DNA of 64,000 nt from the NCBI RefSeq assembly GCF_900106925.1, contig NZ_FNNZ01000011.1, positions 1 through 64,000 on the forward strand, in the 5' to 3' direction. Below, one piece after another: positions 41,827 to 50,385 of the stretch (its first letter is position 1; the number at the start of each line of letters is the position of its first letter). The translations under genes and the position numbers were made by a program. This DNA comes from Thiocapsa roseopersicina (GTDB lineage: Bacteria; Pseudomonadota; Gammaproteobacteria; Chromatiales; Chromatiaceae). Under the pieces are notes generated by a model, which had not been told where the DNA came from, searched no databases, and worked only from the letters and a program-made list of their open reading frames with translations.

Positions 41827-41937
41827 TCTTGAACACACTTTCGAAGAAATTTCATTGTCGTTGTCGTAATCGAGTCTTCGCGCGACAACGAGCAAAATCC
41901 TAGACCGCGTTCGCGGTTCCGGCTCTGCCGGGTTAGG
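41827..41937. repeat. GTTGTC/GACAAC hexamer element, copy H3
   Basis: Starts TCTTGAACA and ends GGTTCCGGCTCTGCCGGG plus TTAGG, as copy H2. The centre is shorter, with GTTGTCGTTGTCG opposite CGCGACAACGAG. It lies between C5 and the 3' end of yaeQ. The region 41531-41973 thus consists mainly of C4, C5 and H3 and holds no gene. Confidence 0.75.
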
Positions 41938-41973
41938 CTTCCGCCCGTTTAAGGTTGTACACCGTCAGTGCGC

Positions 41974-42513
41974 TCAGACCTGGCGCAGACGCGGGGTCAG
42001 CGCGACCGTCTCCCGAGCATTGCCGATCCAAACCTCGCCGCCGTCGATGGTGCACTGCAGATCCATCGAGCGCTCGACAAGACCGGTCAGGGTCTGGACC
42101 TCGCTGCTGCTCAGATCCACAACCCGAAGGTTGCGCAGGCGCTCGAGTGCCTCGCCGTTCTGTGGCCACCAAAGCTCCGCCGCGCGCCCGGAGTAGGTGA
42201 TCACCACCACCTCGCGCGCGCGACCGCTCGCCTTGCGCAGGCGCCGCTCGTCGGGTTGTCCGACCTCGATCCAGCGCTCGATTTCGCCGCTCAGGCTGCG
42301 TTGCCAAAGGTCGGGCTCGTCGTCCGCGCTCAATCCCTTGGTGAAGGCGAGCTGCGGGTCGGCAAAGAGGCAGAAGGCGAGGAGCCTGACGATCATCCGC
42401 TCATCGGTCTCGGACGGGTGTCGGGCCAGGGTCAGGGTGTGGCTCTCGTAGTAGTGACGGTCCATGTCGCTGATCTGGACTTGCGCTTTGAAGACGGTCG
42501 CTTTCAGGGCCAT
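41974..42513 (-). CDS. yaeQ: YaeQ family protein
   Basis: A 179-residue member of the YaeQ family (E. coli 181), recognisable by [43 protein letters not shown]-like sequence at the N-terminus and by the LWQ...[22 protein letters not shown] region. The family has a PD-(D/E)XK nuclease-like fold, and the role is not settled. ATG 42513 is the conserved start; the open frame continues 43 codons upstream into gluQ as a shadow. gluQ lies 53 bp upstream on the same strand. Confidence 0.93.
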   Translation of the reverse strand: [179 protein letters not shown]

Positions 42514-42566
42514 CAGGGGGGGCTCGGGGTCGAGGGGCGCGCGAAGGAGCGGGGCGCCCGCGGTGA

Positions 42567-43502
42567 TTAGGCGCTCGGGCATGCGACCGAGGTCTTGGCC
42601 GGGATGCGCGCGACGTACCACTGCGGGATCGCCCAATCCCAAAAGGCCTTCGGGGTGAGATCCGCGGGCGACGGGGTTTGCCCCAGCATGGTCCAGGCCG
42701 CGCGCAATGCGTGCAGCGGATTGCGTGCGTCGACCGGTGCGGCAGCAAGCGACTTGCTGAGCTTTCGGCCATCCGTATCCAGGATCAAGGGGACATGCGC
42801 GTAGCCGGGTTGGCCGAACCCCAGCGCTCTTTGCAGCAGGATCTGGCGGGGCGTCGAAAGCAGCAGGTCAGCGCCGCGCACCACCTGTGTGATCCCTTGC
42901 AGGGCATCGTCGACGACGACGGCGAGCTGATAGGCGTGGAGCCCGTCGGCACGCCGCAGCACGAAGTCGCCGACCGCCGCGTCGACGATCTGCTCCTGTG
43001 GCCCCTGGATTCGGTCCTCGAAGGCGAACGCGCCCGGCGGGGTGCGGAAGCGCTCCGTGCGTGCGCGCCGTCCGAGCGTGAGTCCGGGGCGGCAGGTGCC
43101 GGGGTAGACGGGGCCTTCGGGGCCGGCGCGCCCGGCTCGGGCAACCTCGGCACGGGTGCACCCGCAGGTGTAGGTCAGGCCACGAGCTGCGAGCATGTCG
43201 AGCGCGTCTCGGTAGGCGTCGGTTCGGCGGCTTTGATAGACCACGTCCTCGTCCCATTCGAACCCGAACGCGCTCAGGGTGCGGAGGATGAGGTCGGCCG
43301 CCCCCGGGACCTCGCGCGGGCGGTCGATGTCTTCGATCCGCACCAGCCAGATGCCCCGGTTGGCGCGGGCGTCCGCGTAGCTGGCCACGGCGGCGATGAG
43401 CGAGCCGAGATGGAGCGGACCGGTCGGCGACGGGGCGAAGCGGCCGCGATAGGCGGCCCATCCGGGGTCGCCGGTCGGACGGGGGTCGGAGGGACCGCGC
43501 AT
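42567..43502 (-). CDS. gluQ: Glutamyl-Q tRNA(Asp) synthetase
   Basis: Attaches glutamate to queuosine 34 of tRNA-Asp. A 311-residue truncated GluRS paralogue: the class I HIGH-like RFAPSPTGPLHLGS, a zinc-binding region (CGCTRAEV ... YPGTCR), and the KMSKS-like DGRKLSKS. It lacks the anticodon-binding domain, as usual. It sits directly downstream of dksA (36 bp), the conserved dksA-gluQ operon. Confidence 0.95.
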   Translation of the reverse strand: MRGPSDPRPTGDPGWAAYRGRFAPSPTGPLHLGSLIAAVASYADARANRGIWLVRIEDIDRPREVPGAADLILRTLSAFGFEWDEDVVYQSRRTDAYRDALDMLAARGLTYTCGCTRAEVARAGRAGPEGPVYPGTCRPGLTLGRRARTERFRTPPGAFAFEDRIQGPQEQIVDAAVGDFVLRRADGLHAYQLAVVVDDALQGITQVVRGADLLLSTPRQILLQRALGFGQPGYAHVPLILDTDGRKLSKSLAAAPVDARNPLHALRAAWTMLGQTPSPADLTPKAFWDWAIPQWYVARIPAKTSVACPSA

Positions 43503-43538
43503 CGGCTCAAGACCGAGACCGGGGTCCCGCGCGATCGC

Positions 43539-43973
43539 TCATCCGCGCTGCCGTTCGCGGATCTCGTCGAGTGTCTTGCAGTCGATGCAGAGTGTGGCGG
43601 TCGGCCGCGCCTCGAGACGACGGATGCCGATCTCGACCCCGCACGCCTCGCAATAGCCGTACTCATGGTCGTCGATCCGCCCGAGCGCCTCGTCGATCTT
43701 CTTGATCAGCTTGCGCTCGCGATCGCGGGTGCGCAGCTCCAGGCTGAACTCGGATTCCTGCGTGGCACGATCGTTGGGATCGGGGAAGTTGGTCGCCTCG
43801 TCCTGCATGTGGTGTACGGTACGGTCGACCTCTTCCATGAGAGATTTCTTCCAGGCCAAGAGGATCTCGCGAAAATGCGCCTCTTGCTCGGGACTCATGT
43901 AATCCTCGTCCGCGCCTTGACGGTAGGGCTCGAACTCGGATGTGCTGGCTTGAGTGGCGTTCGCTTCGGCCAT
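43539..43973 (-). CDS. dksA: RNA polymerase-binding transcription factor DksA
   Basis: Secondary-channel factor that acts with ppGpp in the stringent response. 144 residues (E. coli 151). The long coiled coil bears the DxxDxA-type tip (ATNFPDPNDRATQESEF) and is followed by a zinc finger CEACG ... CIDC. Start at ATG 43973 (MAEANATQ) with GGGAGT upstream. gluQ follows in the same operon. Confidence 0.96.
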   Translation of the reverse strand: MAEANATQASTSEFEPYRQGADEDYMSPEQEAHFREILLAWKKSLMEEVDRTVHHMQDEATNFPDPNDRATQESEFSLELRTRDRERKLIKKIDEALGRIDDHEYGYCEACGVEIGIRRLEARPTATLCIDCKTLDEIRERQRG

Positions 43974-44050
43974 GAATGTACTCCCGAAGGCTCTTGTCGT
44001 AGATGGCATGCGCCCGATCCGATTGATGGGCCTGCCGCGAAAAACACGCT

Positions 44051-44079
44051 TAAGTACCAGAACATCGGCCGCCGGGCAA
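44051..44079 (-). promoter_or_regulatory. Possible promoter of dksA
   Basis: On the minus strand TTGCCC (44079-44074) and TACTTA (44056-44051) are separated by 17 bases, with TGG before the -10 as in extended promoters. The match is moderate. Confidence 0.35.
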
Positions 44080-44122
44080 CTCAATTGCGGGTGACGGCCA
44101 TGGGTTTGTGTGTCGACCTGCG

Positions 44123-44821
44123 TTACCAAGTCGGGATGCTGCCGGGAGGCGGAGGCGGCGGGGGTGGCGGAAGAAGCCCGCCGTCGGCGATCCACACGGC
44201 GGCAAAGGCAACGGCCAAGGCCGCGAGGAAGGCGAGCCAGCTGCCGCCTGTCGCCGGTTTCGCCGCCGTGCCAGAGACCCGCTTATGCCCGTGGATCATG
44301 GGCATGACCAGATCGTCCTTGTGCACGAAGCGATAGAAGAGGATCGCGCAGAGGTGAAGGGCGATCAGTGCGCCGATCAGCCACACGTTTTGTCGGTGCA
44401 GGCCGGTCAGCCAGTTGCTTGTGGTCTTCGAGACCAGGTCGTAGAGGGGGCCTCTGAAGGCGATATCGTCGTTGGCCATGAGGCCGCTGATCGATTGAAA
44501 CAGCAGCAAGCCGAGCAAGGCGAGTACGGAGAGGGCCGCCAAAGGGCTGTGTCCGAGCCCTTGCCAACGACCGCGCAAGTAGTCGATGACCTCGCCCGGT
44601 CCGCGCACGAAGTGTCCGAATCGCGCATAGGTCGAGCCAAGCACGCCCCAGGCGAGGCGAAACGCCAGCAGTCCCAGGATCACAAGCCCGATGCGGCCGT
44701 GCCAAACCATCAGATTCCCGCCTTGCAGGCCGGTCACGAACGCTGCTGCGACGAGCAACGCGAGTAGCCAATGAAAGAGGCGGGTCGGTAGGTCCCAGAT
44801 CAGGATCGCACGCTCGTTCAA
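44123..44821 (-). CDS. Cytochrome b561-type membrane protein
   Basis: A 232-residue b-type cytochrome with four or five transmembrane helices and the histidines expected for two hemes: RLFHWLLALLVAAAF (helix 1), MVWHGRIGLVILG (helix 2), LHRQNVWLIGALIALHLCAILFY (helices 3-4). Such proteins receive electrons from, or pass them to, c-type cytochromes or hydrogenase-like enzymes; no partner gene is adjacent. The C-terminus ends with an unusual run of nine prolines (LLPPPPPPPPPGSIPTW), which would need elongation factor P for translation. Confidence 0.88.
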   Translation of the reverse strand: MNERAILIWDLPTRLFHWLLALLVAAAFVTGLQGGNLMVWHGRIGLVILGLLAFRLAWGVLGSTYARFGHFVRGPGEVIDYLRGRWQGLGHSPLAALSVLALLGLLLFQSISGLMANDDIAFRGPLYDLVSKTTSNWLTGLHRQNVWLIGALIALHLCAILFYRFVHKDDLVMPMIHGHKRVSGTAAKPATGGSWLAFLAALAVAFAAVWIADGGLLPPPPPPPPPGSIPTW

Positions 44822-45042
44822 GGCAGGGCTCCTTTTTCTCCGAATCGATTCGATGTCAGCCCTTTATCTTGAGGCCCGCGATGGCGCGGGGCAACTCGAT
44901 CGGCGCCGCCGCCCCGAGTCGAGTCGCCGAGGATGATGCGCCGGGGGCGAGGCGAGAACAAATCCGGCCTTGACGGCGAGTCTTTTTTCGATTAAAGAGC
45001 GGCCAATATTCCCTTGCGATTGTGTGACCCGAGGTAGCGGAG

Positions 45043-45222
45043 ATGATGGACAACGAGAGCAGTTACGGCGAGGAAGCCAACGAGCGTGTGCCGTCGATGA
45101 CCGGCCCGGATTCACGCGCCCCTGCGGCGAATCTGGCGGTGCGTCGTCGGATCGAGCATATGCGCGAAATCAAACGGCTTCGCGAGCTTCTCGACGATCC
45201 CGAATTCGACGAGCTGGGCTGA
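45043..45222 (+). CDS. PA3496-like small protein
   Basis: A 59-residue frame, too short for simple gene finders. After an acidic, disordered N-terminus it ends with a charged helix RRRIEHMREIKRLRELLDDPEFDELG. This resembles the conserved part of PA3496-type proteins, annotated as putative envelope-integrity proteins. GCGGAG precedes the double ATG (45043 or 45046). It is flanked by the divergent cytochrome b561 gene and the convergent MscK-type channel gene. Confidence 0.65.
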   Translation: MMDNESSYGEEANERVPSMTGPDSRAPAANLAVRRRIEHMREIKRLRELLDDPEFDELG

Positions 45223-45281
45223 GTCCGTCGAGCGCGGCTCTATCTGCCGACCGAGTCCGTTCGGGGAGCGCGCCCGAAGCC

Positions 45282-48200
45282 TCACTCGCTTTGCGGGACC
45301 GATTCCGCGGGCCGAAATGCGTGGCGAGCGGCGGGATCCAAACGAATATCCAAGGGCGCGCGCAGCGACAGATGGACATCGCGCTGCGGGAACGCCATAC
45401 CGATCCCCTCCTCTTTGAAGCGATCGTAGATCGCTTGATGCAGCTCGGTGGCGACACCGATCCGTCCGTCGAGCGAGCTCAGATAACACCGCAGGACGAT
45501 GGTCAAAGAGTTGTCTCCGAACCCCTCGAAGCTGATCAAGGGGGCGGGGTCGTCGAGAACCCGCTCGTGCTGCTCGGCGACTTGAGCGAGGATGCTCAAT
45601 GCCTTGCGCGTGTCGCTTCCGTATTCGATCCCGATCGGGATTGTGATGCGGTTCTGCTGATCGGTCAGACTCCAGTTCAACAAACGTCCCGTGATGAACT
45701 CCTTGTTCGGCACTAGGAGCTCCTGTCTATCCCAGTTGCGGATGGTGGTTGCGCGGATCTGGATGTTGGTGACCACGCCGGTCGTATCGCCGATGGTGAC
45801 GATGTCGCCGACCCGCACCGGGCGTTCGAACAGGATGATGATGCCGCTGATGAAGTTCGCCACGATCTCTTGAAGGCCGAAGCCGATACCCACGCCCAGC
45901 GCTGCCACGAGCCATTGCACCTGCCCCCAGTTCAGCCCGAGTGTGCTGAATGCGACCAGGAAAGCGGCGACCGTGATGGCGTAGCTCACCAAGGTCTTGA
46001 TCGCATAACGCCCGCCCGCCGAAACGGATTCGGTCTGCAGCAGCAGGATCTCCAGCAGGGCCGGGAGGTTCTTGGCGGCGGCGGTTGCAACGAAGAGGAT
46101 CACCAGCACCAGGCCAAGGTTGGCCGCCGTTACCGGGACGGGCTGGGAGACGCCGTCGACCATCCCGTCGTAATACCACAGCGGGATGCGCTCGAGCATG
46201 GACAGGGCCGGCAAGACATCCGACCAGGTCAGCCACACCCCCAGCAATGCGGTGAAGAACACCGAGGCGTTGATCAGGCGTCGGGTCTGCTCGTCGAGCG
46301 CGGCGAGATCCGGCTCGGGCTCGTCGACCTGAAGCTCCGAGGCGCTCGGGGCGGTCTCTTTACGTTCGGCCTCGTTTTGCGCACGTCGCGCGCTCGCACG
46401 TTCCACGGCTGCCGCCAGCGCCAAGCGCCGCCGCGTGACGATCAGCCACCGTACGATCACCTGATGCAGGACGATCAAGGCAAGCGCAAGCCAGGTCTGT
46501 TGTACCAGCGACTCGAACAGCGCCCCGGCCGTGTAGACGTAGCCCAGCAACGCGAGTACCGCCAGCCCTAGGGGCGCGCCGACGATCACCGAGAACCATA
46601 TGTGACGCAAGCGGTTGAACCAACCCTTGGGGTTTGCCGCGAGAGCTCCTTTCAGGACACCCGTCGCCGGGCTCAACAGGCGCGCGAAGAAGACTGAGAA
46701 CCCTACCATGGTCGCGACCATCGCCAGGCGTCCGAGGCTCCCGCTGAAGGCCGGGTCGCTGTCGTTGTAGAGCACCATGGCCGTCAAGGCGACCGGGACG
46801 ATGAAGATGCTGAACCAATCAAACTCGCGTCTGAGCCGCTGGAGGGTTCCTTGGCTCCAGCGAAAGTGTCGGTCGGCGACCCCTCCGGTGATGCAGAGTG
46901 TTCGGAACGCACGCAGATAGTACAGACCGACGGATGTGCCGATGAGGGCCGACCCCAGCGCGCGCGTAAAGCCGGTGGCCTCGATGGATGTCGACAGCTG
47001 TAGTCCGATCAGCCACAACAGGAGCGGGATGGGCAGTGCGGCCAAGAGGCTGAGGCCGATGGCCTTGCCGGTGTGGCTCAGGCGATCGGTGCGAATCTTG
47101 CGTAACGGCTCGGCCGTGGCGCGGATCGCGCGTCGCAGCGACGAGAGCTTCCAGAAGAGGGCAACAATGAGAAGCGATAGGCCCCAGACCAGCGGCGAGT
47201 GCGCTCCGGCGTGCGCCAATACCCGTGTCACCTCGACCCAGTGCTCCCGTGCGACGAGCCAGCCGATGGCCGAGGGTAGTGTGACGAGGGTCTCGAGGCC
47301 GACCGGGAGCGTGCTGCGCACCCAAAGCAGCCTTTCGGCGAGATAGCCGTCGTAGCCCTTGGCCGTATGAATCAGCTGGTCGGCGGCGTAGTTGAGCTCG
47401 CCGAGCTGGCGGATGTAGTCGTCCTCGACGACGAGCGCTTGGGTGATCAGACGACGTCTTTGCTCGAGCGTCGCCTCGAGCTGCTCGCGGACCTCCGGGG
47501 CCTGCGCCGTCGGATCACGTGTGGTGAGCTCGTCGAGATAGGCGTCGAGATCGCGAAGTTGACGTTGCTCCTCGCGATAGAGGATCTGTCTAAGCGTGGC
47601 CTCGGCGATCTCGTCTTCGCGCTCCTCGATCGCCCCGCGCAGCCGGCGCAGGTCGGGGATTTCGTCGCGCCGCTCGACCAAGACCTGACCGAGCGCCTTG
47701 CTGAGCCCGGCTGCCTCGATGCGTTGCTTTGCCGCCTTGAAATCCTGCTCCACCCTTTTGCGTTCGGCCTCGAGGTCCTCGATCTCAAGGTCGAGATCCT
47801 CGAGACTACGCGCCAGATCGCCCATGGATGTGGTGATCTCGGCGTTCTCCCGCGTCGCCTCCTGCACCAGGGTATGCTTGTCGGCGGCCGCGATCCGTGC
47901 GCGCTCGGATTCACGCTGCGCAGCTTCGGCCTCGTCGCGACGTCGCTGGTTCTGCAGCTCCTCGAGCTGACGCTGCCGGGCTCGGAGGCCCTCCCACTCC
48001 AAGGTCGCCTCTTCGCGTTGTGCGCGGTGCAGCGCTTCGCGCACCGACAGGCTCAGCAGCTCCTGTTCCAGCATCCGACCTTCGGCCCAGAGCGATGCGC
48101 GACGGGTCTCGAGCGCCCAGCGGCGCGCTTCGCCCGCCGGGGTTTCCGCGCCTTCGCCCTTGGGTTGGCCCAGATCGACTTCGAGCTCGCCGAGCGCGGC

Positions 48201-48797
48201 TTTGACCTCGGACAAGCGTGTGCGAATGGCGGCGGGGCGGCCCGTGCTGCGCTCGATGGCCTTGTCGAGCTCGCCGATGCGCGTTTCCTCCACGGCGGCG
48301 TCGGCGAGGACGATGCTCAGGCGCTGCGTGATCTCCTCGGTCGGCAGATCGGTCGGGATCTCGACGACGTTGTCCGCTTGCGGCTCGCGTTGCGCCAGTC
48401 GTTGTTGGATTGCCGCGGTCTCAGCGGGTGCCGTCGTCAGCGCTTCGGCAAGCTCTTTGCTCTGTGTGTCGAAGGTTCGAGTCGCCTCTAGGTTCGCCAG
48501 TGTCCGCCGATACTGCTCGGTCAAGGCCGCCTTGCCGGCCTCGTCGAGTGCCGTATCGGCCGCAACCTCGGCGATCTTGGCCTCTACCTGGTCAACCGAC
48601 GGAAGACCGTCGCTACTCGCCGGCGAGGCCGGGGGCGAGCCGGCAGGCGTCGGCTCGGTCGCGAGCGCGTCGCTCGCAAGCATCATCGAAAAAACGAGGA
48701 GGAGCGGAATCAACCCAATTGGCTGCAACAACCTCCGTTGCTCCAAATCGCCGGATGTTCCTGGTGGTGTAGTCATCATCGGGATCGACATCATCAT
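45282..48797 (-). CDS. MscK/KefA-type mechanosensitive channel
   Basis: A 1171-residue multi-domain MscS-family channel (E. coli MscK 1120). A signal peptide ends around ASDALA. A long periplasmic coiled coil (about 60-470) is rich in Glu/Arg, a multi-helix membrane region covers about 480-900, and the C-terminal MscS pore and beta domain is unmistakable (WLVAALGVGIGFGLQEIVANFISGIIILFERPVRVGDIVTI). It protects cells from hypo-osmotic shock. The N-terminus has several Met codons (48797, 48776), so the start is uncertain. argA lies beyond element C6. Confidence 0.92.
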   Translation of the reverse strand: MMMSIPMMTTPPGTSGDLEQRRLLQPIGLIPLLLVFSMMLASDALATEPTPAGSPPASPASSDGLPSVDQVEAKIAEVAADTALDEAGKAALTEQYRRTLANLEATRTFDTQSKELAEALTTAPAETAAIQQRLAQREPQADNVVEIPTDLPTEEITQRLSIVLADAAVEETRIGELDKAIERSTGRPAAIRTRLSEVKAALGELEVDLGQPKGEGAETPAGEARRWALETRRASLWAEGRMLEQELLSLSVREALHRAQREEATLEWEGLRARQRQLEELQNQRRRDEAEAAQRESERARIAAADKHTLVQEATRENAEITTSMGDLARSLEDLDLEIEDLEAERKRVEQDFKAAKQRIEAAGLSKALGQVLVERRDEIPDLRRLRGAIEEREDEIAEATLRQILYREEQRQLRDLDAYLDELTTRDPTAQAPEVREQLEATLEQRRRLITQALVVEDDYIRQLGELNYAADQLIHTAKGYDGYLAERLLWVRSTLPVGLETLVTLPSAIGWLVAREHWVEVTRVLAHAGAHSPLVWGLSLLIVALFWKLSSLRRAIRATAEPLRKIRTDRLSHTGKAIGLSLLAALPIPLLLWLIGLQLSTSIEATGFTRALGSALIGTSVGLYYLRAFRTLCITGGVADRHFRWSQGTLQRLRREFDWFSIFIVPVALTAMVLYNDSDPAFSGSLGRLAMVATMVGFSVFFARLLSPATGVLKGALAANPKGWFNRLRHIWFSVIVGAPLGLAVLALLGYVYTAGALFESLVQQTWLALALIVLHQVIVRWLIVTRRRLALAAAVERASARRAQNEAERKETAPSASELQVDEPEPDLAALDEQTRRLINASVFFTALLGVWLTWSDVLPALSMLERIPLWYYDGMVDGVSQPVPVTAANLGLVLVILFVATAAAKNLPALLEILLLQTESVSAGGRYAIKTLVSYAITVAAFLVAFSTLGLNWGQVQWLVAALGVGIGFGLQEIVANFISGIIILFERPVRVGDIVTIGDTTGVVTNIQIRATTIRNWDRQELLVPNKEFITGRLLNWSLTDQQNRITIPIGIEYGSDTRKALSILAQVAEQHERVLDDPAPLISFEGFGDNSLTIVLRCYLSSLDGRIGVATELHQAIYDRFKEEGIGMAFPQRDVHLSLRAPLDIRLDPAARHAFRPAESVPQSE

Positions 48798-48886
48798 AAT
48801 CGGGTCGCAAAAACGGCGCGGCCATTGCCTGATCAGGCGACGGCTCCGCAGCTAAAGTCGGAAATAATTGATTATCTTAAGAATCA

Positions 48887-48971
48887 TAAATCGCGTCCGC
48901 TTGAGCGTATCAGAGCGCGCTCGATGCCGAGCCGATTCCAAACCCGCGCATGTCGCACGGGACGCGATTTA
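48887..48971 (-). repeat. 3'-end element, copy C6 (85 bp)
   Basis: TAAATCGCGTCC (48887-48898) and GGACGCGATTTA (48960-48971) are 12-bp perfect complements. The usual ACC has become ATC with the matching change GGT to GAT on the other arm. On the minus strand the argA stop TAA (48971-48969) is the start of the element. Inner start CGTGCGACATGCG. Confidence 0.87.
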
Positions 48972-50357
48972 AACGGCCTTGATGTAGACCTGCGAGTTAC
49001 GCTGGAAGTTGTACAGGGCTTGTCGCTCCATCGGCAAGGCGCCGAGCGACGCCGGCTCGAATCCGCGTTCTCGAAACCAATGCGCGGTTTGGGTGGTGAG
49101 GACGAACAGGCGCTCGATGCCGGCGGCGCGGGCGATGTCTTCCATGTGGGCGAGCAGTCGATCGCCCCGCCCGGTCGCCCGATAATCCTGGTGCACTGCG
49201 ACGCAGGCCAACTCCGCCATCCCCGCGCTCGGGTAAGAGTAAAGTGCCGCGCAAGCCGTGATCAAGCCGTCGCGCTCGGTCAGGAAGAACCGGTCGATCT
49301 CGGTCTCCAGGCGCTCGCGCGAACGCCTCACCAGCACACCGCGATCCTCGAGCGGGCGCAGCAGCTCGAGGATTCCCGTGACGTCGTCGATGCGCGCCGG
49401 GCGCAGCTCCTCGTAGGGCTCGGCGGAGATCAGGGTGCCGCTCCCGTCGGGTGTGAGGAGCTCGCGCAGCAGCGCGCCCCCGCGCCTGCGCTGCACTAGG
49501 TGCACGCGTCGGATCCCATTGCGGCAGGCATCGGCACCGGCGCGCAGGCACTGGGCGACATCCTCGGGGATCCCGCTCGAGGCGGCGAGCAGGGCGTCGA
49601 TGTCGCGGGCCAGGAGGTTGGGTCCCAGCAGATCCTGGGGCAGGTCGCGGGTCTCGCTGTTCGGGGACCCATCCCCGATGGGAGCCTTGGCGACGGGGTC
49701 TTCGGTGAGAAAGATCAGCTTGTCGGCACCGAGCGCGACCGCCGCGCCGCGCGCCACGTCGGCCGCGCTGAGATTGAAGACCTCGCCGGTCGGCGAATAC
49801 CCGAGCGGCGGCATCAAGGCGACCGCGCCCTGATCGAGGACCGCCCGCAGGGTCTGACGGTCGATTCGCCGCACCGCCCCGGTGTGGGCATAGTCGACCC
49901 CGTCGATCACGCCAAGGGGGCGTGCCGTGACGAAGTTGCCCGAGACCACCGGGATGCGCACGCCGGCCATCGGCGAGTTGGCGAGCCCGAGCGAGAGCAG
50001 GGCCTCGATCTCGACCCGGACCACCCCGGCGGCCTCCTTGACGCAGGCGAGCGCGGTTTGATCCGTGATGCGCAACCCGTTGACATAGCGCAGCTGCGCA
50101 CCGCGACCGGCGAGCCGGGCCTCGATCTGGGGGCGCGCGCCGTGGACCAGCACGAGTCGGATACCGAGTCCGTGCAGCAGGGCGATATCGTGGACGAGAT
50201 CCGGGAAGCGCGGATCCGCGACCGCCTCTCCGCCGAAGACGATCACGAAGGTGCGTCCGCGGTGCGCGTGGATGTAGGGTGTGGCCTGGCGCACCCAGTC
50301 GACGAAGGGATCGCGGGGTGGTGCGGGGTCGTTCGGGTCGGGGTTGGATGGTGTCAT
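48969..50357 (-). CDS. argA: Amino-acid N-acetyltransferase (N-acetylglutamate synthase)
   Basis: First step of arginine synthesis. 462 residues: an N-terminal amino-acid-kinase-like regulatory domain (FVIVFGGEAVADPRFPDLVHDIALLHGLGIRLVLVHGARPQIE) and a C-terminal GNAT domain (about 310-440; ELACVAVHQDYRATGRGDRLLAHME with the acetyl-CoA loop). The architecture matches ArgA rather than ArgB or ArgJ. ATG 50357 opens MTPSNPDPNDPAPPRD. Its stop lies in element C6. pilR ends 29 bp upstream on the same strand. Confidence 0.94.
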   Translation of the reverse strand: MTPSNPDPNDPAPPRDPFVDWVRQATPYIHAHRGRTFVIVFGGEAVADPRFPDLVHDIALLHGLGIRLVLVHGARPQIEARLAGRGAQLRYVNGLRITDQTALACVKEAAGVVRVEIEALLSLGLANSPMAGVRIPVVSGNFVTARPLGVIDGVDYAHTGAVRRIDRQTLRAVLDQGAVALMPPLGYSPTGEVFNLSAADVARGAAVALGADKLIFLTEDPVAKAPIGDGSPNSETRDLPQDLLGPNLLARDIDALLAASSGIPEDVAQCLRAGADACRNGIRRVHLVQRRRGGALLRELLTPDGSGTLISAEPYEELRPARIDDVTGILELLRPLEDRGVLVRRSRERLETEIDRFFLTERDGLITACAALYSYPSAGMAELACVAVHQDYRATGRGDRLLAHMEDIARAAGIERLFVLTTQTAHWFRERGFEPASLGALPMERQALYNFQRNSQVYIKAV

Positions 50358-50385
50358 ATTCGGTTGGCTCGCGGCATGCGGTCGG

